Below, piece after piece: positions 28,450-40,109 of a stretch of 64,000 nt of DNA. The position numbers and the translations under genes are program-made. The DNA is from Chrysogorgia sp. JL179-B06. Lineage: Eukaryota > Cnidaria > Anthozoa > Scleralcyonacea > Chrysogorgiidae. The stretch covers positions 1,720,501 to 1,784,500 of the forward strand of contig JAYKKM010000378.1 of the NCBI GenBank assembly GCA_035772405.1. Reading direction: 5' to 3'. The notes beneath the pieces were generated by a model. The model was not told the origin of the DNA and searched no databases. It saw only the letters and a program-made list of their open reading frames with translations. Position 1 is the first letter of the stretch. The number at the start of each line of letters is the position of its first letter.

Positions 28450-29973
28450 GCTAATTTATTATAGTGGCTAATCTGACTAATGTGAATGAACTCGAGGAGA
28501 TATGCAGAGGCTTCCAGGCAGGAAAAGCCCCCGGGTATGATAATATTCCAAGGCACCTAACACAATTGACAGAACCTCTTACACAATTGATTAATCTCTC
28601 TCTTTCCACTGGAGTCTTTCCAGACAAATTAAAAATTGCTAAAGTTATCCCCATTTATAAAGCAGAAAATAGTGAAAATGTTGCAAACTATACAGGCCTA
28701 TTTCTTTGTTAACAAACATTTGTATAATTTTTTGTATAATTTTGTATAAACGCTTGATTAATTTTATAGAAAGATATGAAATTTTATATTGTTGTCAGTT
28801 CGGTTTTCGAAAATACCACTCGACCTCAATGGCCTTAATTCACTTAGTAAATAAAATTACCTCGGTCATTGATCACAAATAAATAACTGCAGGTATATTT
28901 TTAGACTTATCTAAAGCTTTTGACACCATAGACCACGAAATTTTGTTTGCTAAATTGGATCACTACGGTATCTGTGATTTAGCTCTGAAGTGGATCAAAA
29001 GCTATTTCTTACACCGTAAAAAAGTTGTCCAATTTAATCAAACTTGCTCCTCCGAGCAAATAATAAAATGTGGTGTTCCTCAAGGGTCTATTTTAGGTCC
29101 TCTGTTCTTTATCCTGTACATAAATGATCTTCCTATTGCCTCTAAACTGACAGAAACTTTGATTTTTGCAGACGATATCAGCATTTTCTATTCACATTCG
29201 GATCCAAATTATTTAGAGTCTATAATGAACGAAGAGTTGAATATATTTGATGTTTGGATGAAAAGCAACAAATTTTCAGTTAATATTAAAAAAACAAATT
29301 ACATTATTTTCAAATCAAATAAGAAGAAAATTACCAACAGCTTTTCTCTTTGCTTTGGTAATGAAATACTTAAACAAGAGAGAGCTGCAAATTTTTTAGG
29401 AGTATATATAGACGAACATCTAACTTGGAAAGACCACATAAGTTATGTCTGTAAAAAGATCTCTAAGTCAGTTGGTATATTCCACAGGTCACGCTTGTAT
29501 TTGTCATCTAAAACTAAATTATCTTTACGTTACACTCTGATTTATCCATACATTACCTATTGTTATAACTTGGCTTGGTCATCTACATATGTAACAAATC
29601 TAAATAGAATATTTTGCTTATACAAAAGCGTGCTGTGCGAGCTATAACTAATGCAGATTTCCGTGCTCATTCTGATCCTCTATTCTCACAATTAGGTATA
29701 CTAGACGTTTTTAAAGTCAATTCACTTTATGTAGCTAGGTTTATGTTTTGTTATAAGAATCAAATGTTGCCTTTGATCCTCCTCAACCTATTTATAACCA
29801 GCAACCAAGTGCATAACTATAATACCAGATCGGCAGCTAATTATCGTCCCCATACATGTCGCACCAATCTGAAACAATTTACAATTCTTTACCAAGGTCC
29901 TAAGCTTTGGAATGCTCTACCATCACATATAAAAGATTCATCCAGTCTTTCTATTTTTAAGAAACATATATGA
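28450..29973 (+). pseudogene. Non-LTR retrotransposon reverse transcriptase (CR1/jockey type), broken
   Basis: RT blocks in order: GKAPGYDNIP near 28530, a frame break, LDLSKAFDTIDHEIL near 28910, GVPQGSILGPLFFILYINDLP near 29073, FADDISIF (catalytic ADD) near 29165, FLGVYIDEHLTW near 29397. After another frameshift near 29620 a C-terminal domain follows (KRAVRAIT, HNYNTRSA, LWNALPSHIKDSSSL). Several stops and shifts, and no endonuclease domain upstream: an old 5'-truncated LINE. Confidence 0.85.
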
Positions 29974-30048
29974 TAGAATTTCTGTTAAGATAAATTTTAC
30001 GCCGCACATATAAAACTCTTAATTAAGTAAAATATTGCATTTATGCAT

Positions 30049-30150
30049 ACACTGTAAATTTCAGGGAATCGACACAGCTCCAGAGGAGTTATATTCTGTC
30101 TCAAAAAACGGTGACGGGGGTGTAATCGACTCCTTGAAATTTACAGTGTG
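30049..30150. repeat. ~100-bp inverted-repeat element (MITE-like)
   Basis: CACTGTAAATTTCAGGGAAT and following CGACAC (30049-30075) pairs with GTGTAATCGACTCCTTGAAA and the following TTTACAGTG (30119-30149). Short non-coding centre. Confidence 0.7.
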
Positions 30151-33100
30151 AGCTTGCTTCATGTAATATCGAGAGAGATTACTGTCTTGGTTAGTGAGCC
30201 AACTTGCTTCCATGTTGTCAAGGCCAAAAATCAGTTCAAAGGTATGTATGGCTGTACAGATAAAGTAACAGTTGGCAAATGGTGTGCTTGTGAGTCAGTT
30301 TGGCAATTGGGCTAGTTGCCTCATGTAAATATCAGGACTAATTACTATCTCGATCAGCGAAGCAGCTTGCCTCCATGTACAGCTACAGTAATGATGAAAG
30401 CCAAAAATAAGTTTGAAAGGTGTGTATCTGGCTATATGCAGATCAAGTAACTGTAGTGACAATGGAAAGTACTGTACATGTCTGAACAGACTGTCATTGG
30501 TAAACCAGCAAACAATAACAAACTCTACTCTTTGATCTTGATAGTTGGTATGGGGGTCAGATATTTATATACTGTGTCCATTTGTAAGCATTCGCAAATA
30601 ATAATATGAACAATCGATACAGACTTACTGATAACCCAGAACATTTTGGAGCCCCATTTAAGCTTACAGGTAAAATATCAAGTGAAACAGGATTATTCGA
30701 ATGGCAACATATTCATTGCATAGTCATCAGATGATCGATGATATAAATATGAAATTATACATACTTGGTGTAAATATAATGAATATGAAACAATAAACTG
30801 CCGTTGATTAGTATCGACTTTATTTTGTATATACAGTAGACCATAGTGTGAGTAGACATAACACTATAAACAATTTTTTACAAGCTTTGTTGCCTGGATC
30901 ACTGGTTGTAATGTATTAATACACTACAACCAGTGACCCAACCACATAACAGTTAATATATAAACTATAGATAAAGTGCTGCGGTGTTCAATATTACAAA
31001 TAAGTTTGTGTGGCACAATTTTGTTTATCAGGCTTCAGGGAACACTTGGTTTTAATGGTGTCAAATAGTTATATGTGGTGAAAGCAATTATATCTTAGCT
31101 TTCCACAGTTTGGCGATTTACAAATACTTCATGAATCTTTCGAGTTTAATTGTGGTAACTTGGCATTCATGGAATTCAAAACAACAAATTATACATACAT
31201 GATACATACATATTTCCTCCAAAGACGAACGCTGTCGTTGCAGAGACGAGCGGCTCGATGAACTCAGATTTTTACTGGTATCTCAGAGATCTTTAACGTG
31301 GTAGGTTTTGCAAACAGAAGTTTGCTAGTGATGGTAGAGTTCTCAGCTGTGTAAAGCGGCATTGTCTTCATGATTCGTTCGAAATGTAAATCCTACTATA
31401 AACTCGGGTAATTTGGAGCACGTTTTGAAAAGGTGGCTGAGGGATTGCGCAATTTTGTGACCAAAAAGAATAATAACAAACATAGTCGAAACCTAGACTT
31501 GGTCTACCATAGGTAGCCCGAGTAATAAATATAGAAACCTAAAGTAAAAACTCATTCATCTCCAAAAAATGCCGCTCGGGATTACTCTCGCTCCGGCCTA
31601 GCCTTTGGCCCTGTGCTTCGCTTCGCGCCATTATACAAAAAAAAACAAGACGCCCGCTGGGCGTTAACTCGGGCAACTCAGGCCAGTGGCTTGTTGAAAG
31701 ACATTGTAGGCAAATTCAGCAATTTGAATGAAATATACACAAATTTTTAAACCAATGAGCGCCCGGAACATGCATTGCAAGAATTGCAATCTCATACCGA
31801 TTAAATATGTATTGATAGAAAGCCCTGAGTCAGCTGAATGATTTTGGAAAGTATTAAATTGTATAAGCATGTAGAAGTACTTTTAAAATTTAAATTTCTG
31901 ATGTAATAACAAATGTTTTCGAAGCGCTCAGTCAGTGGAAACCCCGTGCTTGATCATGATAAACAACATACACGGAATATGTTGACATATAATATCACGA
32001 ATATCAAGGTATGTTCGATATTGCGCTTTAAATAAAACTAAATAAGGTAGCACAATAACGTTTACGTATATTGTTGACAGATATATTGTCTTTGTTTTAA
32101 GGTATAAGAGAGCTGGTAGGGTTGATTATTTGTCAAGAAAACGTTCGAATTACGATGCTGTTTTTGAAGATGGCGGCCAAATTATATTTTTGCATACATA
32201 TTATAAGGCGCTCTTCGAACGTTTTGTTGAGAAAAGGTAAATGGTCTATTATACCTTAAAAGAAAGATAATTTATGTGTCTAAAGCATACGTATAGCTTA
32301 TTGTTGTAGCTTACTTAGTTTTCCTAAAAAATGTCCAAAATAAACAATATTGCCGCGCTATTTTGAATAAGTCTGTCGTATTTAAGCCGTTTACTTCGAA
32401 CGTTTTCTTGAGAAATAATGAAGCGTACAAGCTCTAATATTCCTTGAAAGAAAGATAATTTATATGTCTATACGTAAAGTTTATTTTACTAGCTTGCTCC
32501 GTTTTGTTGTAAATTTATTGAGATCGCGGACCATGTCACAACTTTACTATATTTCATTGGATAGTTTGAGCGAACACTCGAGCAATAGTGACCAAAGAAG
32601 ATGGCGCATACATAAAGATGAACACAGCGCCTGGTTTCGCAAAGCCTATCGGGATGACGTAATAATTGCAATTTATCGACCCGAAAAATAAAAATTAAAA
32701 TTAAAATTAAAAAAATACAGGAAAGCCACCGAAACTAAGACTCGTGCTACAGGCCGAGTAACTTGTTTTGTAGCTAGTTTTAATTATTATACAAATAAGA
32801 GGGTTTAATAATTTCGCGGAGATATTTTTATTAACTTTATAATATCATATATATATATATATGTATTAGTTAGGTAATATGTTAACTGTATTGTTTTTTC
32901 TTTTTTATTGTGGGTGGCATTTCTTTCTCCCTAGCAACACAGTTGCACGGTAAGTAACACAGGTGCATTGCAGCCGGCAGTTATAGTCAGTTCGTCATAG
33001 TTGGAATGTATAGAATTTATAGTAAAACTATATTGTGGCGGCCTATCTTGCCAAAGCAGATTAGATCGAGCAACGGGGCATCCAGTACATGCACCCTGAG

Positions 33101-35255
33101 AATCTTCTCATGTGTTTTAGTGTCTCAGATCTTTCAGTGGTAAGGGCTGACCACGAAGTTTAGAATAAAGTTGTATCCTCCAACTCGGCCAAGGTCACAA
33201 GATGATGATGATAATGATGATGAAAGACATATATATGCCATTTGCCACAGCACAGGAAAAATTCGGGCCGACAAATTTCGTCATCGGAGTTGTGCTATCT
33301 GACTTTCGCGAGGTAAAACAAAGAAAATTTCTTCTACGACAAGCGAAAACAGAAAACATTACGTCAACGTCGAAATTTTTTCGCTCACGGCAAGCGAAAC
33401 TGTGAAGTGCATGGAAAATGACGTTTGTCGTCTGAACTATGGAGGCCTTTGGCGTCGGGCGCAGCCTTGAGTTATCACTCAATGATATCGAGCGCAAATA
33501 GCAAATATTAACATTAATTTTCCTATATTCATACACTTGGCATTGCATCCAATGCATGTCTCGTGGCCTATATCTAGTTTAGGCAAACGGTCTTCGTTAG
33601 CTCAATAAAAACATCTATATACGTCATGTGTAAACTGAATCTACCAATTGTTTCAGGTGAATTAATCAAGAAACATCCTCGTTACTAACTATTTTTTAAT
33701 GGGAGAAGAGTGAAAAAGCTTTAAAAATTACTTCACCACGTAGCCTGTTCTCAGTATATTCTCAGGATTTCAATAACCAAATAAAACCTACATGTGCATT
33801 TGTGGAGTCAAAGATTAAAACTCTATAATTAGTACTTCTATATTGTGACAATTTCATTTATCAATATTGGTAAATTTTGCTACCTTAAGAAGTTCTCAAT
33901 GTTTCGCATTTTCGACACTTTAGTCTCTGGTAAATATTTTCCAACGGTGACCTGATTGAAATTCAAGTTACTTTTGTGAGAAACGAATTGAGCAACTCAC
34001 CACCTGTGAGCTATCAAGCTAAAATAACTGAAAAATTAAAATGCGTGAACGCGTTAAACTCTGCACAGCGTGCCTATGAATAACTAACGAGAATTTGATC
34101 TACTGAGTGTATGATTGGCTTTATAATAATTAGTCTCGTATTTTCTATAGTAAACGTGTCTCTTGAATGTCTAAAGAAAAGACAAAACTAATGAGAAAAA
34201 ATGTTTTATAAATAAATCTTTTGAAAATATATTTAGCCTTTTATAATAGATTGGTGTAGGAGGCACTGCTCTGTATAAGAGACTGCATCGAGCAACCCAT
34301 TGTCCCATGTTGGCAAAAATGAGGACAAAACCTGTCGCGGCGGCCATCTTGGAGAGACCACCTGCTCTCTGTAGTTTTTGTCACAGAGCCGTAGTTTGTC
34401 TGCTAAAGTACACGAAAATCTTCGACAACTGATTCATTTAGTACAACTATATAGCGTGGTCCCAAAAGTTGTTCCCAAAGCAAGATGGTCTCTGCAATAT
34501 GATATCGTGAGCTACTTCAACCAGCTTCAATTTCAGAACAATAGATGGTTATAATTTCATGTTACGAGGTTCCAAATATATTAGCATATATTAGCAACAG
34601 AACGATAGATATGTTATGTAAGTCTATTATGTAGATCAGTGGTAGGAGGTCTAACATTTCAAGCGAAGGCCCATCGTCAGAGGCTAGTCAACTTCACATT
34701 TCACTTGTTCTCATAATCAAGGGCCTTTGCTCGCAACGTTAGATCTCCTACACACTATTTCCGTAGTACATCAACCTTTTAATTTTAGAGTATTCTATTT
34801 TATACACTCTCGCTATTGTCTTAACACTCAATAAGATGTGTTTTTGCTGCCATATGTTCATTTTAACTGAAGTTGTTCAACTACTAGCGGATTAACTGAA
34901 GACGTTTTCTATAAATGTCATATATACTTCTGCAGTTTTTATACAGACATTTTTTTCAGACATTTTCTAAGTTTGTTGCATGTATTAGGCTAAATACGTC
35001 CTCATGTATGACAGCTCTTTGACTCTATGAGCATTGAGCTTCTCAATCGCTACAGCAGGTGCATCATATTTGCTTGTTCAGGGTCGAAGGATTTCCAATT
35101 TCGTTCCAAAATAGTGACTGAAAGCCTTGGCCAAATTATCAAACATTGTTGAAGAATGGATGTGCACTGTTTCAATTTTATTTCAGAATCATTTTGAAGG
35201 TACATGTATATGACACGAATATTTATCGTCATGATAAAACTAGGATAATTCTTAC
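30151..35255. other. Long intergenic region, mostly featureless
   Basis: No convincing gene. A 44-bp palindrome (GGATCACTGGTTGTAATG and its complement) lies at 30896-30939. A dispersed repeat at 31644-31719 shares GACGCCCGC and the GTGGCTTGTTGAAAGACATT word with 27760 and, inverted, 59046. Short frames around 32464 and 33200 show no domain. Confidence 0.4.
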
Positions 35256-35258
35256 AAC

Positions 35259-35697
35259 GCTTCCATGTCTCACTTTGTTTTTGAGATACGATTAATTGTT
35301 TGACACATGCAGTAAGAAAATATCGACGCTTTCTCGATATATGAACAAACCGAAATTCAAATAATCGCTACCCTAATCCTAATCCTAACCCTAACCCTAA
35401 TCCTTACCCTAATCCTAACCCAAATCCTAACCCTAAAACTGACTTGGGTTGATGTTATAATAATTTTAAATTTCGGTTGCTCATATATCGAGAAAGGGCC
35501 AAAGTATCACACTGCAAATGTCACAGTGCATAATGATTAATTAAAAAGCCTGTATATCTTTTGGATTATCAAGTAAAATATCTCGAAACTTCAGCTGTTT
35601 CAGGTGATTTTGTCACCTAATCCCAAGGATATATACATGATTTTTCAGTTGCAGTGTTGATATTTTCATTTCTAAAGAACGAAGTGAGACATGGAAG
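35259..35697. repeat. Nested fold-back with telomere-like core
   Basis: Outer arms CGCTTCCATGTCTCAC (35259-35274) and complement (35684-35697). Inner arms TTCTCGATATATGA..CCGAAATTCAAAT (35331-35362) and complement (35466-35495). The core 35370-35437 is a run of CCCTAA with CCTAAT and CTTACC variants, i.e. degenerate TTAGGG telomere repeats on the minus strand. Confidence 0.75.
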
Positions 35698-35867
35698 AGT
35701 CGTAATTTGACGACAATCTTTATAATTTCAATAGTTTTTTAAAGCAAGAGAGTAATTTGTTGCAAACAATATTTTCACTTCATAGACACTTTAAATGGAA
35801 TTGAAACTCTGCACATTCTTACAGAAATATAAACGTTAAGTTGTCGAGAAAATATTCGGACACTTAA

Positions 35868-35948
35868 AATGGATAACTGATTAGCACAATGTCTGCCGCC
35901 TTCGGACTTGAATCCCGATGGCGCGTGAGTTCAAATCACCGAGTCGAG
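35868..35948 (+). repeat. tRNA-Ser-like sequence (pseudogene or SINE head)
   Basis: TGGATAACTGATTAGC (A-box-like), GGACTTGAATCC (anticodon arm, loop CTTGAAT reading TGA), a short variable arm and GTTCAAATC (B-box-like). No clean acceptor stem, so not a functional tRNA. Confidence 0.35.
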
Positions 35949-36015
35949 TCAACAATTTCATGTCGACTCAGCAGTGCAAATTAATGATGACGATGAATTT
36001 TCCACACATGTTCAA

Positions 36016-37079
36016 TGTATTGTGTTTTGTTCGTGTTGTATTGTGTTTTGTTCGTGTGTATTGTGTTTTGTTCATGTGTATTGTGTTTTGTTCGTGTGTA
36101 TTGTGTTTTGTTCATGTGTATTGTGTTTTGTTCATGTGTATTGTGTTTTGTTCGTGTGTATTGTGTTTTGTTCGTGTTGTATTGTGTTTTGTTCGTGTGT
36201 ATTGTGTTTTGTTCATGTGTATTGTGTTTTGTTCGTGTGTATTGTGTTTTGTTCATGTGTATTGTGTTTTGTTCATGTGTATTGTGTTTTGTTCATGTGT
36301 ATTGTGTTTTGTTCATGTGTATTGTGTTTTGTTCGTGTGTATTGTGTTTTGTTCGTGTTGTATTGTGTTTTGTTCGTGTGTATTGTGTTTTGTTCATGTG
36401 TATTGTGTTTTGTTCGTGTGTATTGTGTTTTGTTCATGTGTATTGTGTTTTGTTCGTGTGTATTGTGTTTTGTTCGTGTGTATTGTGTTTTGTTCATGTG
36501 TATTGTGTTTTGTTCGTGTGTATTGTGTTTTGTTCGTGTTGTATTGTGTTTTGTTCGTGTGTATTGTGTTTTGTTCATGTGTATTGTGTTTTGTTCGTGT
36601 GTATTGTGTTTTGTTCATGTGTATTGTGTTTTGTTCGTGTGTATTGTGTTTTTGTTCGTGTGTATTGTGTTTTGTTCATGTGTATTGTGTTTTGTTCGTG
36701 TGTATTGTGTTTTGTTCATGTGTATTGTGTTTTGTTCGTGTGTATTGTGTTTTGTTCATGTGTATTGTGTTTTGTTCATGTGTATTGTGTTTTGTTCGTG
36801 TGTATTGTGTTTTGTTCGTGTGTATTGTGTTTTGTTCATGTGTATTGTGTTTTGTTCGTGTGTGTTGTGTTTTGTTCGTGTGTATTGTGTTTTGTTCATG
36901 TGTATTGTGTTTTGTTCGTGTGTATTGTGTTTTGTTCATGTGTATTGTGTTTTGTTCGTGTGTATTGTGTTTTGTTCGTGTGTATTGTGTTTTGTTCGTG
37001 TGTATTGTGTTTTGTTCGTGTGTATTGTGTTTTGTTCGTGTGTATTGTGTTTTGTTCATGTGTATTGTGTTTTGTTCGT
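36016..37079 (+). repeat. 20-bp minisatellite, left array
   Basis: About 53 copies of TGTATTGTGTTTTGTTCRTG (R = G or A), with occasional 19-bp units (TGTTGTATTG junctions) and one T insertion near 36650. The array continues right of element C (54189-54832). Because the unit has 20 bases and no stop in any frame, it yields long artificial frames in several registers. Confidence 0.97.
37074..37079. other. Target site duplication GTTCGT (left)
   Basis: GTTCGT directly precedes the terminus AGTAGTATAG. The same six bases follow the right terminus at 54189-54194. Removing the element plus one copy restores an exact minisatellite unit. Six bp is the known Polinton duplication length. Confidence 0.9.
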
Positions 37080-37727
37080 AGTAGTATAGCAAGTGGGGCT
37101 GCGAGCCCAATCGACGTCAACCGTGAATATAAATACCAAAACATCACCAAATTTGTGCCAAGTCACGACTCGACAAATTTGGCAATGTTTTGGTATTTAT
37201 ATTCACGATTGACGTCGAATAAGCTCGCAGCCCCACTTGCTATACTACTACAGCGGTCGTTAATTTGGCTTGACACACCCCTCTCCACCGATTAATGTCA
37301 AACACACGCGAGACTCGTGAAACAATACTGAATTTATACCAAACCACATTTCAGTCAAGTTTAAAAATAGTCGTTTCAACATTTTCACAAATTTGTGTCG
37401 CTTCAAAATTTTCACGCTTTTTTTCAATTCACATTGAAAATTCACAATTTTTTTCAGACACATTTCCAATTCACGCGCGAAAAAAAAACCACTAGATTTT
37501 GATTCTAGTGGTGATGTTTATCCAAATGGATAGCGAAATGGCGCTCTTTTGATTGGTCAACCCACACCAGCGCCCACAACAAATATTTTATCCAAACAAG
37601 TACCCAAATGGATAGCAAAATGGCGCTCTTTTGATTGGTTAGCAACATTGACTAATTTGCATACTAACAGGTGGCCGGTTGTTTCGCGAATTAGTCCGTT
37701 TGTTCACTATTTTCAATGGTTGTCTCA
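37080..37727. repeat. Left terminal inverted repeat of element C
   Basis: Matches the complement of 53563-54188 apart from an indel of about 30 bp near 37430. The outermost 37080-37250 is itself an imperfect palindrome whose two arms both end in GTAGTATAGCAAGTGGGGCT. Further inside are a small hairpin (CCACTAGATTTTGATTCTAG then TGG, 37490-37512) and a ~80-bp direct repeat containing AATGGCGCTCTTTTGATTGG. The inner end covers the last codons of the gene at 37691. Confidence 0.9.
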
Positions 37728-38200
37728 CTTTTAAAATGGTGATCGTACACATATTTCGACGTTGTGATTCCTCCCGACAACAAGCCCAAGAAAGGCACGT
37801 ACGGTGTCACAATCGCGACAATGCTCTCAACGTCTTTCTTTAATAACGGGTCTTTTTGCAACTCGTCATTTAGTTCGTCAGGGTTCTCAATAGCGTTCAA
37901 CCCATCCAGTAAGCTAGCGAATTTGCTGATTAGCAAGTCGGTGAGAAAAGCGTTTGCAATTTCCATTCTCTTCAACTCATATTGGCGCCATATCTTGTCA
38001 ATAACCTTTGCGGACGCTTTTTTAATGTACGCTTCAGATTGGCTCACCACACCATCACCAGACAGTCTAATAAGTTCGGATCTCCTAACGTCAATGTTGT
38101 CTTCCACAGTCGAAGTACCATCAGTGTCCTCAACTAATTCCTCAATCGTGGGGTTTTCTTCACTTTTGCGTTTCACCATCACACTACTACTTATACCCAT
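37691..38200 (-). CDS. Small possibly myristoylated Polinton protein
   Basis: 169 residues, orthologue of 4604-5116. The N terminus MGISSS fits the myristoylation pattern with Gly2 and Ser6. Acidic helical N half, hydrophobic segment IVAIVTPYVPFLGLLSGGIT near 125-145, hydrophilic tail ending ENSEQTD. Its last codons lie in the terminal repeat. It is the last of the minus-strand structural cluster, 3 bp after the ATPase. Probable membrane-linked or minor virion protein; family not recognised. Confidence 0.72.
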   Translation of the reverse strand: MGISSSVMVKRKSEENPTIEELVEDTDGTSTVEDNIDVRRSELIRLSGDGVVSQSEAYIKKASAKVIDKIWRQYELKRMEIANAFLTDLLISKFASLLDGLNAIENPDELNDELQKDPLLKKDVESIVAIVTPYVPFLGLLSGGITTSKYVYDHHFKSETTIENSEQTD

Positions 38201-38203
38201 ATT

Positions 38204-38803
38204 TTATTGCGGAATAACAACTTCGTGACTGTATGGGTAGCGTAGTGAGATTTCGAGTCTAGCGTACTTATTATTTTTTAGTGCGGTCACAATCGTCGAC
38301 GCTTCCTCTTTGCTAATGTGCCCAAGGTAATCGTCGATAACGACCTTCATATCACTCTTACTCGGACAGTAAAAGCAAACGAGCTTACTAATGTTTTCTC
38401 TATACGGTTTTGCGATCGACGTCAGTTGTTGTGTGATGACAATAACGCTCAACATAAAATGTCGCGCACTAAAAGCCAAGTTGACCAATTGACTAGTCCT
38501 ATTCTTGACGTCCTGCCCACTCGCACAGTCGTCCAACACAATCAGAGTGTTAGTGCCTTTAAAAACATTTGTTACACACTTGAGAACAGCGTCGACATTG
38601 TCCTGTGTGCAGTCTATCGCTAACACGTCAGGTTCACGTACATATTTCCAATCTTGATACGCTTTGTTCCACTCGAAAGTAGGACAAATCAACACAATGT
38701 AGTCAAATTTACCACGATACTCAGATTCCAATGTTTCCAGCAAATAATGCGTCTTACCACAAGCTGTCATCCCAACAATTAACGCGTTAAATGGAGTCTC
38801 CAT
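38204..38803 (-). CDS. Genome-packaging ATPase (FtsK/HerA, A32-like)
   Basis: 199 residues, intact. Walker A GMTACGKTH near residue 11, Walker B TLIVLDDCAS near 86, and VIVITQQL near 122. Same function and layout as the gene at 4001-4600: ATP-driven packaging of the element genome into capsids. Fifteen bp separate it from the capsid gene upstream. Confidence 0.9.
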   Translation of the reverse strand: METPFNALIVGMTACGKTHYLLETLESEYRGKFDYIVLICPTFEWNKAYQDWKYVREPDVLAIDCTQDNVDAVLKCVTNVFKGTNTLIVLDDCASGQDVKNRTSQLVNLAFSARHFMLSVIVITQQLTSIAKPYRENISKLVCFYCPSKSDMKVVIDDYLGHISKEEASTIVTALKNNKYARLEISLRYPYSHEVVIPQ

Positions 38804-38818
38804 TAAATTGCGTTTGAT

Positions 38819-40057
38819 TTAATACTGGATTGACTGCAACCCATTGTTCATGAAGTTGACCAGTCCGTCACTCATCACAAACACCCTGCACATAACGTTC
38901 GCAGTCGTCGCTTTCTTAGTGATCTCAAGAAGCACGCCAGATTGTGTGTTCACAATTTTTTTACCAGTGGCGACGTTGTAATTATCTTGGACGCTCCTCA
39001 AGTCGATGACCAACGCAAAACCATCTTTATAGAACTTCTGTATGGTCATGAACTGAGCGTGTTCTTCACTCAACCCAAACAATCGTTTCGCTTCTGCATA
39101 GAACTTTGACTTTGGGATGCCTTGTGTGTACACACTATTTGGTACACCTTCAATTGTGACTCTAACACTCTCGATATTTGGGTAAAGAAACTCCTCGCTG
39201 TCTGCTCGCACCTTATTCGTGAATAGCAACACAATTGCCTTCATGCTTTTTCTTGGTAGATTAACATTCTCGTTCACAATGGTCGTACCTTTATCCCATT
39301 CAGTGGTTTTCATCAACGTAACGTGCTCATATGACAAACTACGGCCACTTGCGTAGCCCGACGCTATTTCATCAGAGAGCTCCTGGTTATCGATCGTTTC
39401 ATACTCAAGCTCGAGGTTCTCCAGAGTGTATCCACCTACACTTTCATTGGATTGCGCCACCATGATGTCTGTGGCCTTTGGAAGTGTGATCACATACTGC
39501 AAGTTATTATTCATACTAAAAGGAGCGTACAACCCGTGGTCATTCATGATTTTACCAAGCTTTATCCGCTGTTTCGTCCCAATCACACCAAACATCAACG
39601 CGTCACTAACTTTAGCAACGTTCCCACTCGTCGCACCACTGTCATCCTTAGAAATTAACTTTCTCAAGTTCTCACCACCAACACCATAGTCAATCATTTG
39701 ATTTCGCGTACTAATGCTTTCCCAAAGGTCACGATAAACACCAGTGTAATTTTCCCCACTGTTGTCATACACAGTTTCTCCAGCTAGTTTCACAACAAGT
39801 TTCTCAACCAACAACTTGCTCACATTGTTCAAGAACCAACTTTTGTCATTCGCATTCTTAAAGTCGAACACTAGACCCAACGACCCAGGCACCAAACAGC
39901 TACTAACCTTGAGCTTCGGCACATCAATGTAAAGTTCCTCACCAGGACTGACTTTATTAGGGTTCAACGTGATCACATGCTGCGTTCTCACCCCTTTTAT
40001 GACACCCATGGTCGCTCGTCTAAAACCAGGACTCAACTCTGCCGACGTGACGTTCAT
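38819..40057 (-). CDS. Major capsid-type protein (double jelly-roll candidate)
   Basis: 412 residues, intact, about 95% identical by eye to the protein at 2747-3985. Most substitutions are conservative, and several fall in a segment near residue 210 (NESVGGYTLEN versus GSAVGGYTQEN), possibly a surface loop. Placement between ATPase and coiled-coil gene matches copy A. The conserved protein length in both copies suggests constraint before decay began. Confidence 0.75.
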   Translation of the reverse strand: MNVTSAELSPGFRRATMGVIKGVRTQHVITLNPNKVSPGEELYIDVPKLKVSSCLVPGSLGLVFDFKNANDKSWFLNNVSKLLVEKLVVKLAGETVYDNSGENYTGVYRDLWESISTRNQMIDYGVGGENLRKLISKDDSGATSGNVAKVSDALMFGVIGTKQRIKLGKIMNDHGLYAPFSMNNNLQYVITLPKATDIMVAQSNESVGGYTLENLELEYETIDNQELSDEIASGYASGRSLSYEHVTLMKTTEWDKGTTIVNENVNLPRKSMKAIVLLFTNKVRADSEEFLYPNIESVRVTIEGVPNSVYTQGIPKSKFYAEAKRLFGLSEEHAQFMTIQKFYKDGFALVIDLRSVQDNYNVATGKKIVNTQSGVLLEITKKATTANVMCRVFVMSDGLVNFMNNGLQSIQY

Positions 40058-40109
40058 ATACTTTACACATATTTCGTTATCTTCGAAGCTGAGACCCTCG
40101 AAGATGAGA

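Noticed and set aside
32464..32691. 75-residue plus-strand frame as a host gene
   Set aside because: No domain, no splice context, and ordinary intergenic composition around it.
33195..33557. 120-residue minus-strand frame as a host gene
   Set aside because: Contains a poly-isoleucine end from an ATG/ATA repeat and no recognisable domain.
36016..37079. CRISPR-like array from regular repeats
   Set aside because: Repeats are contiguous without spacers, and the setting is an animal genome.
35918..37295. Very long frames of VLFVCIVFCS-type repeats on both strands in the minisatellite (also 54102-54932)
   Set aside because: They arise because a 20-bp stop-free unit reads through in several frames. 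No start context, composition or domain supports a protein.
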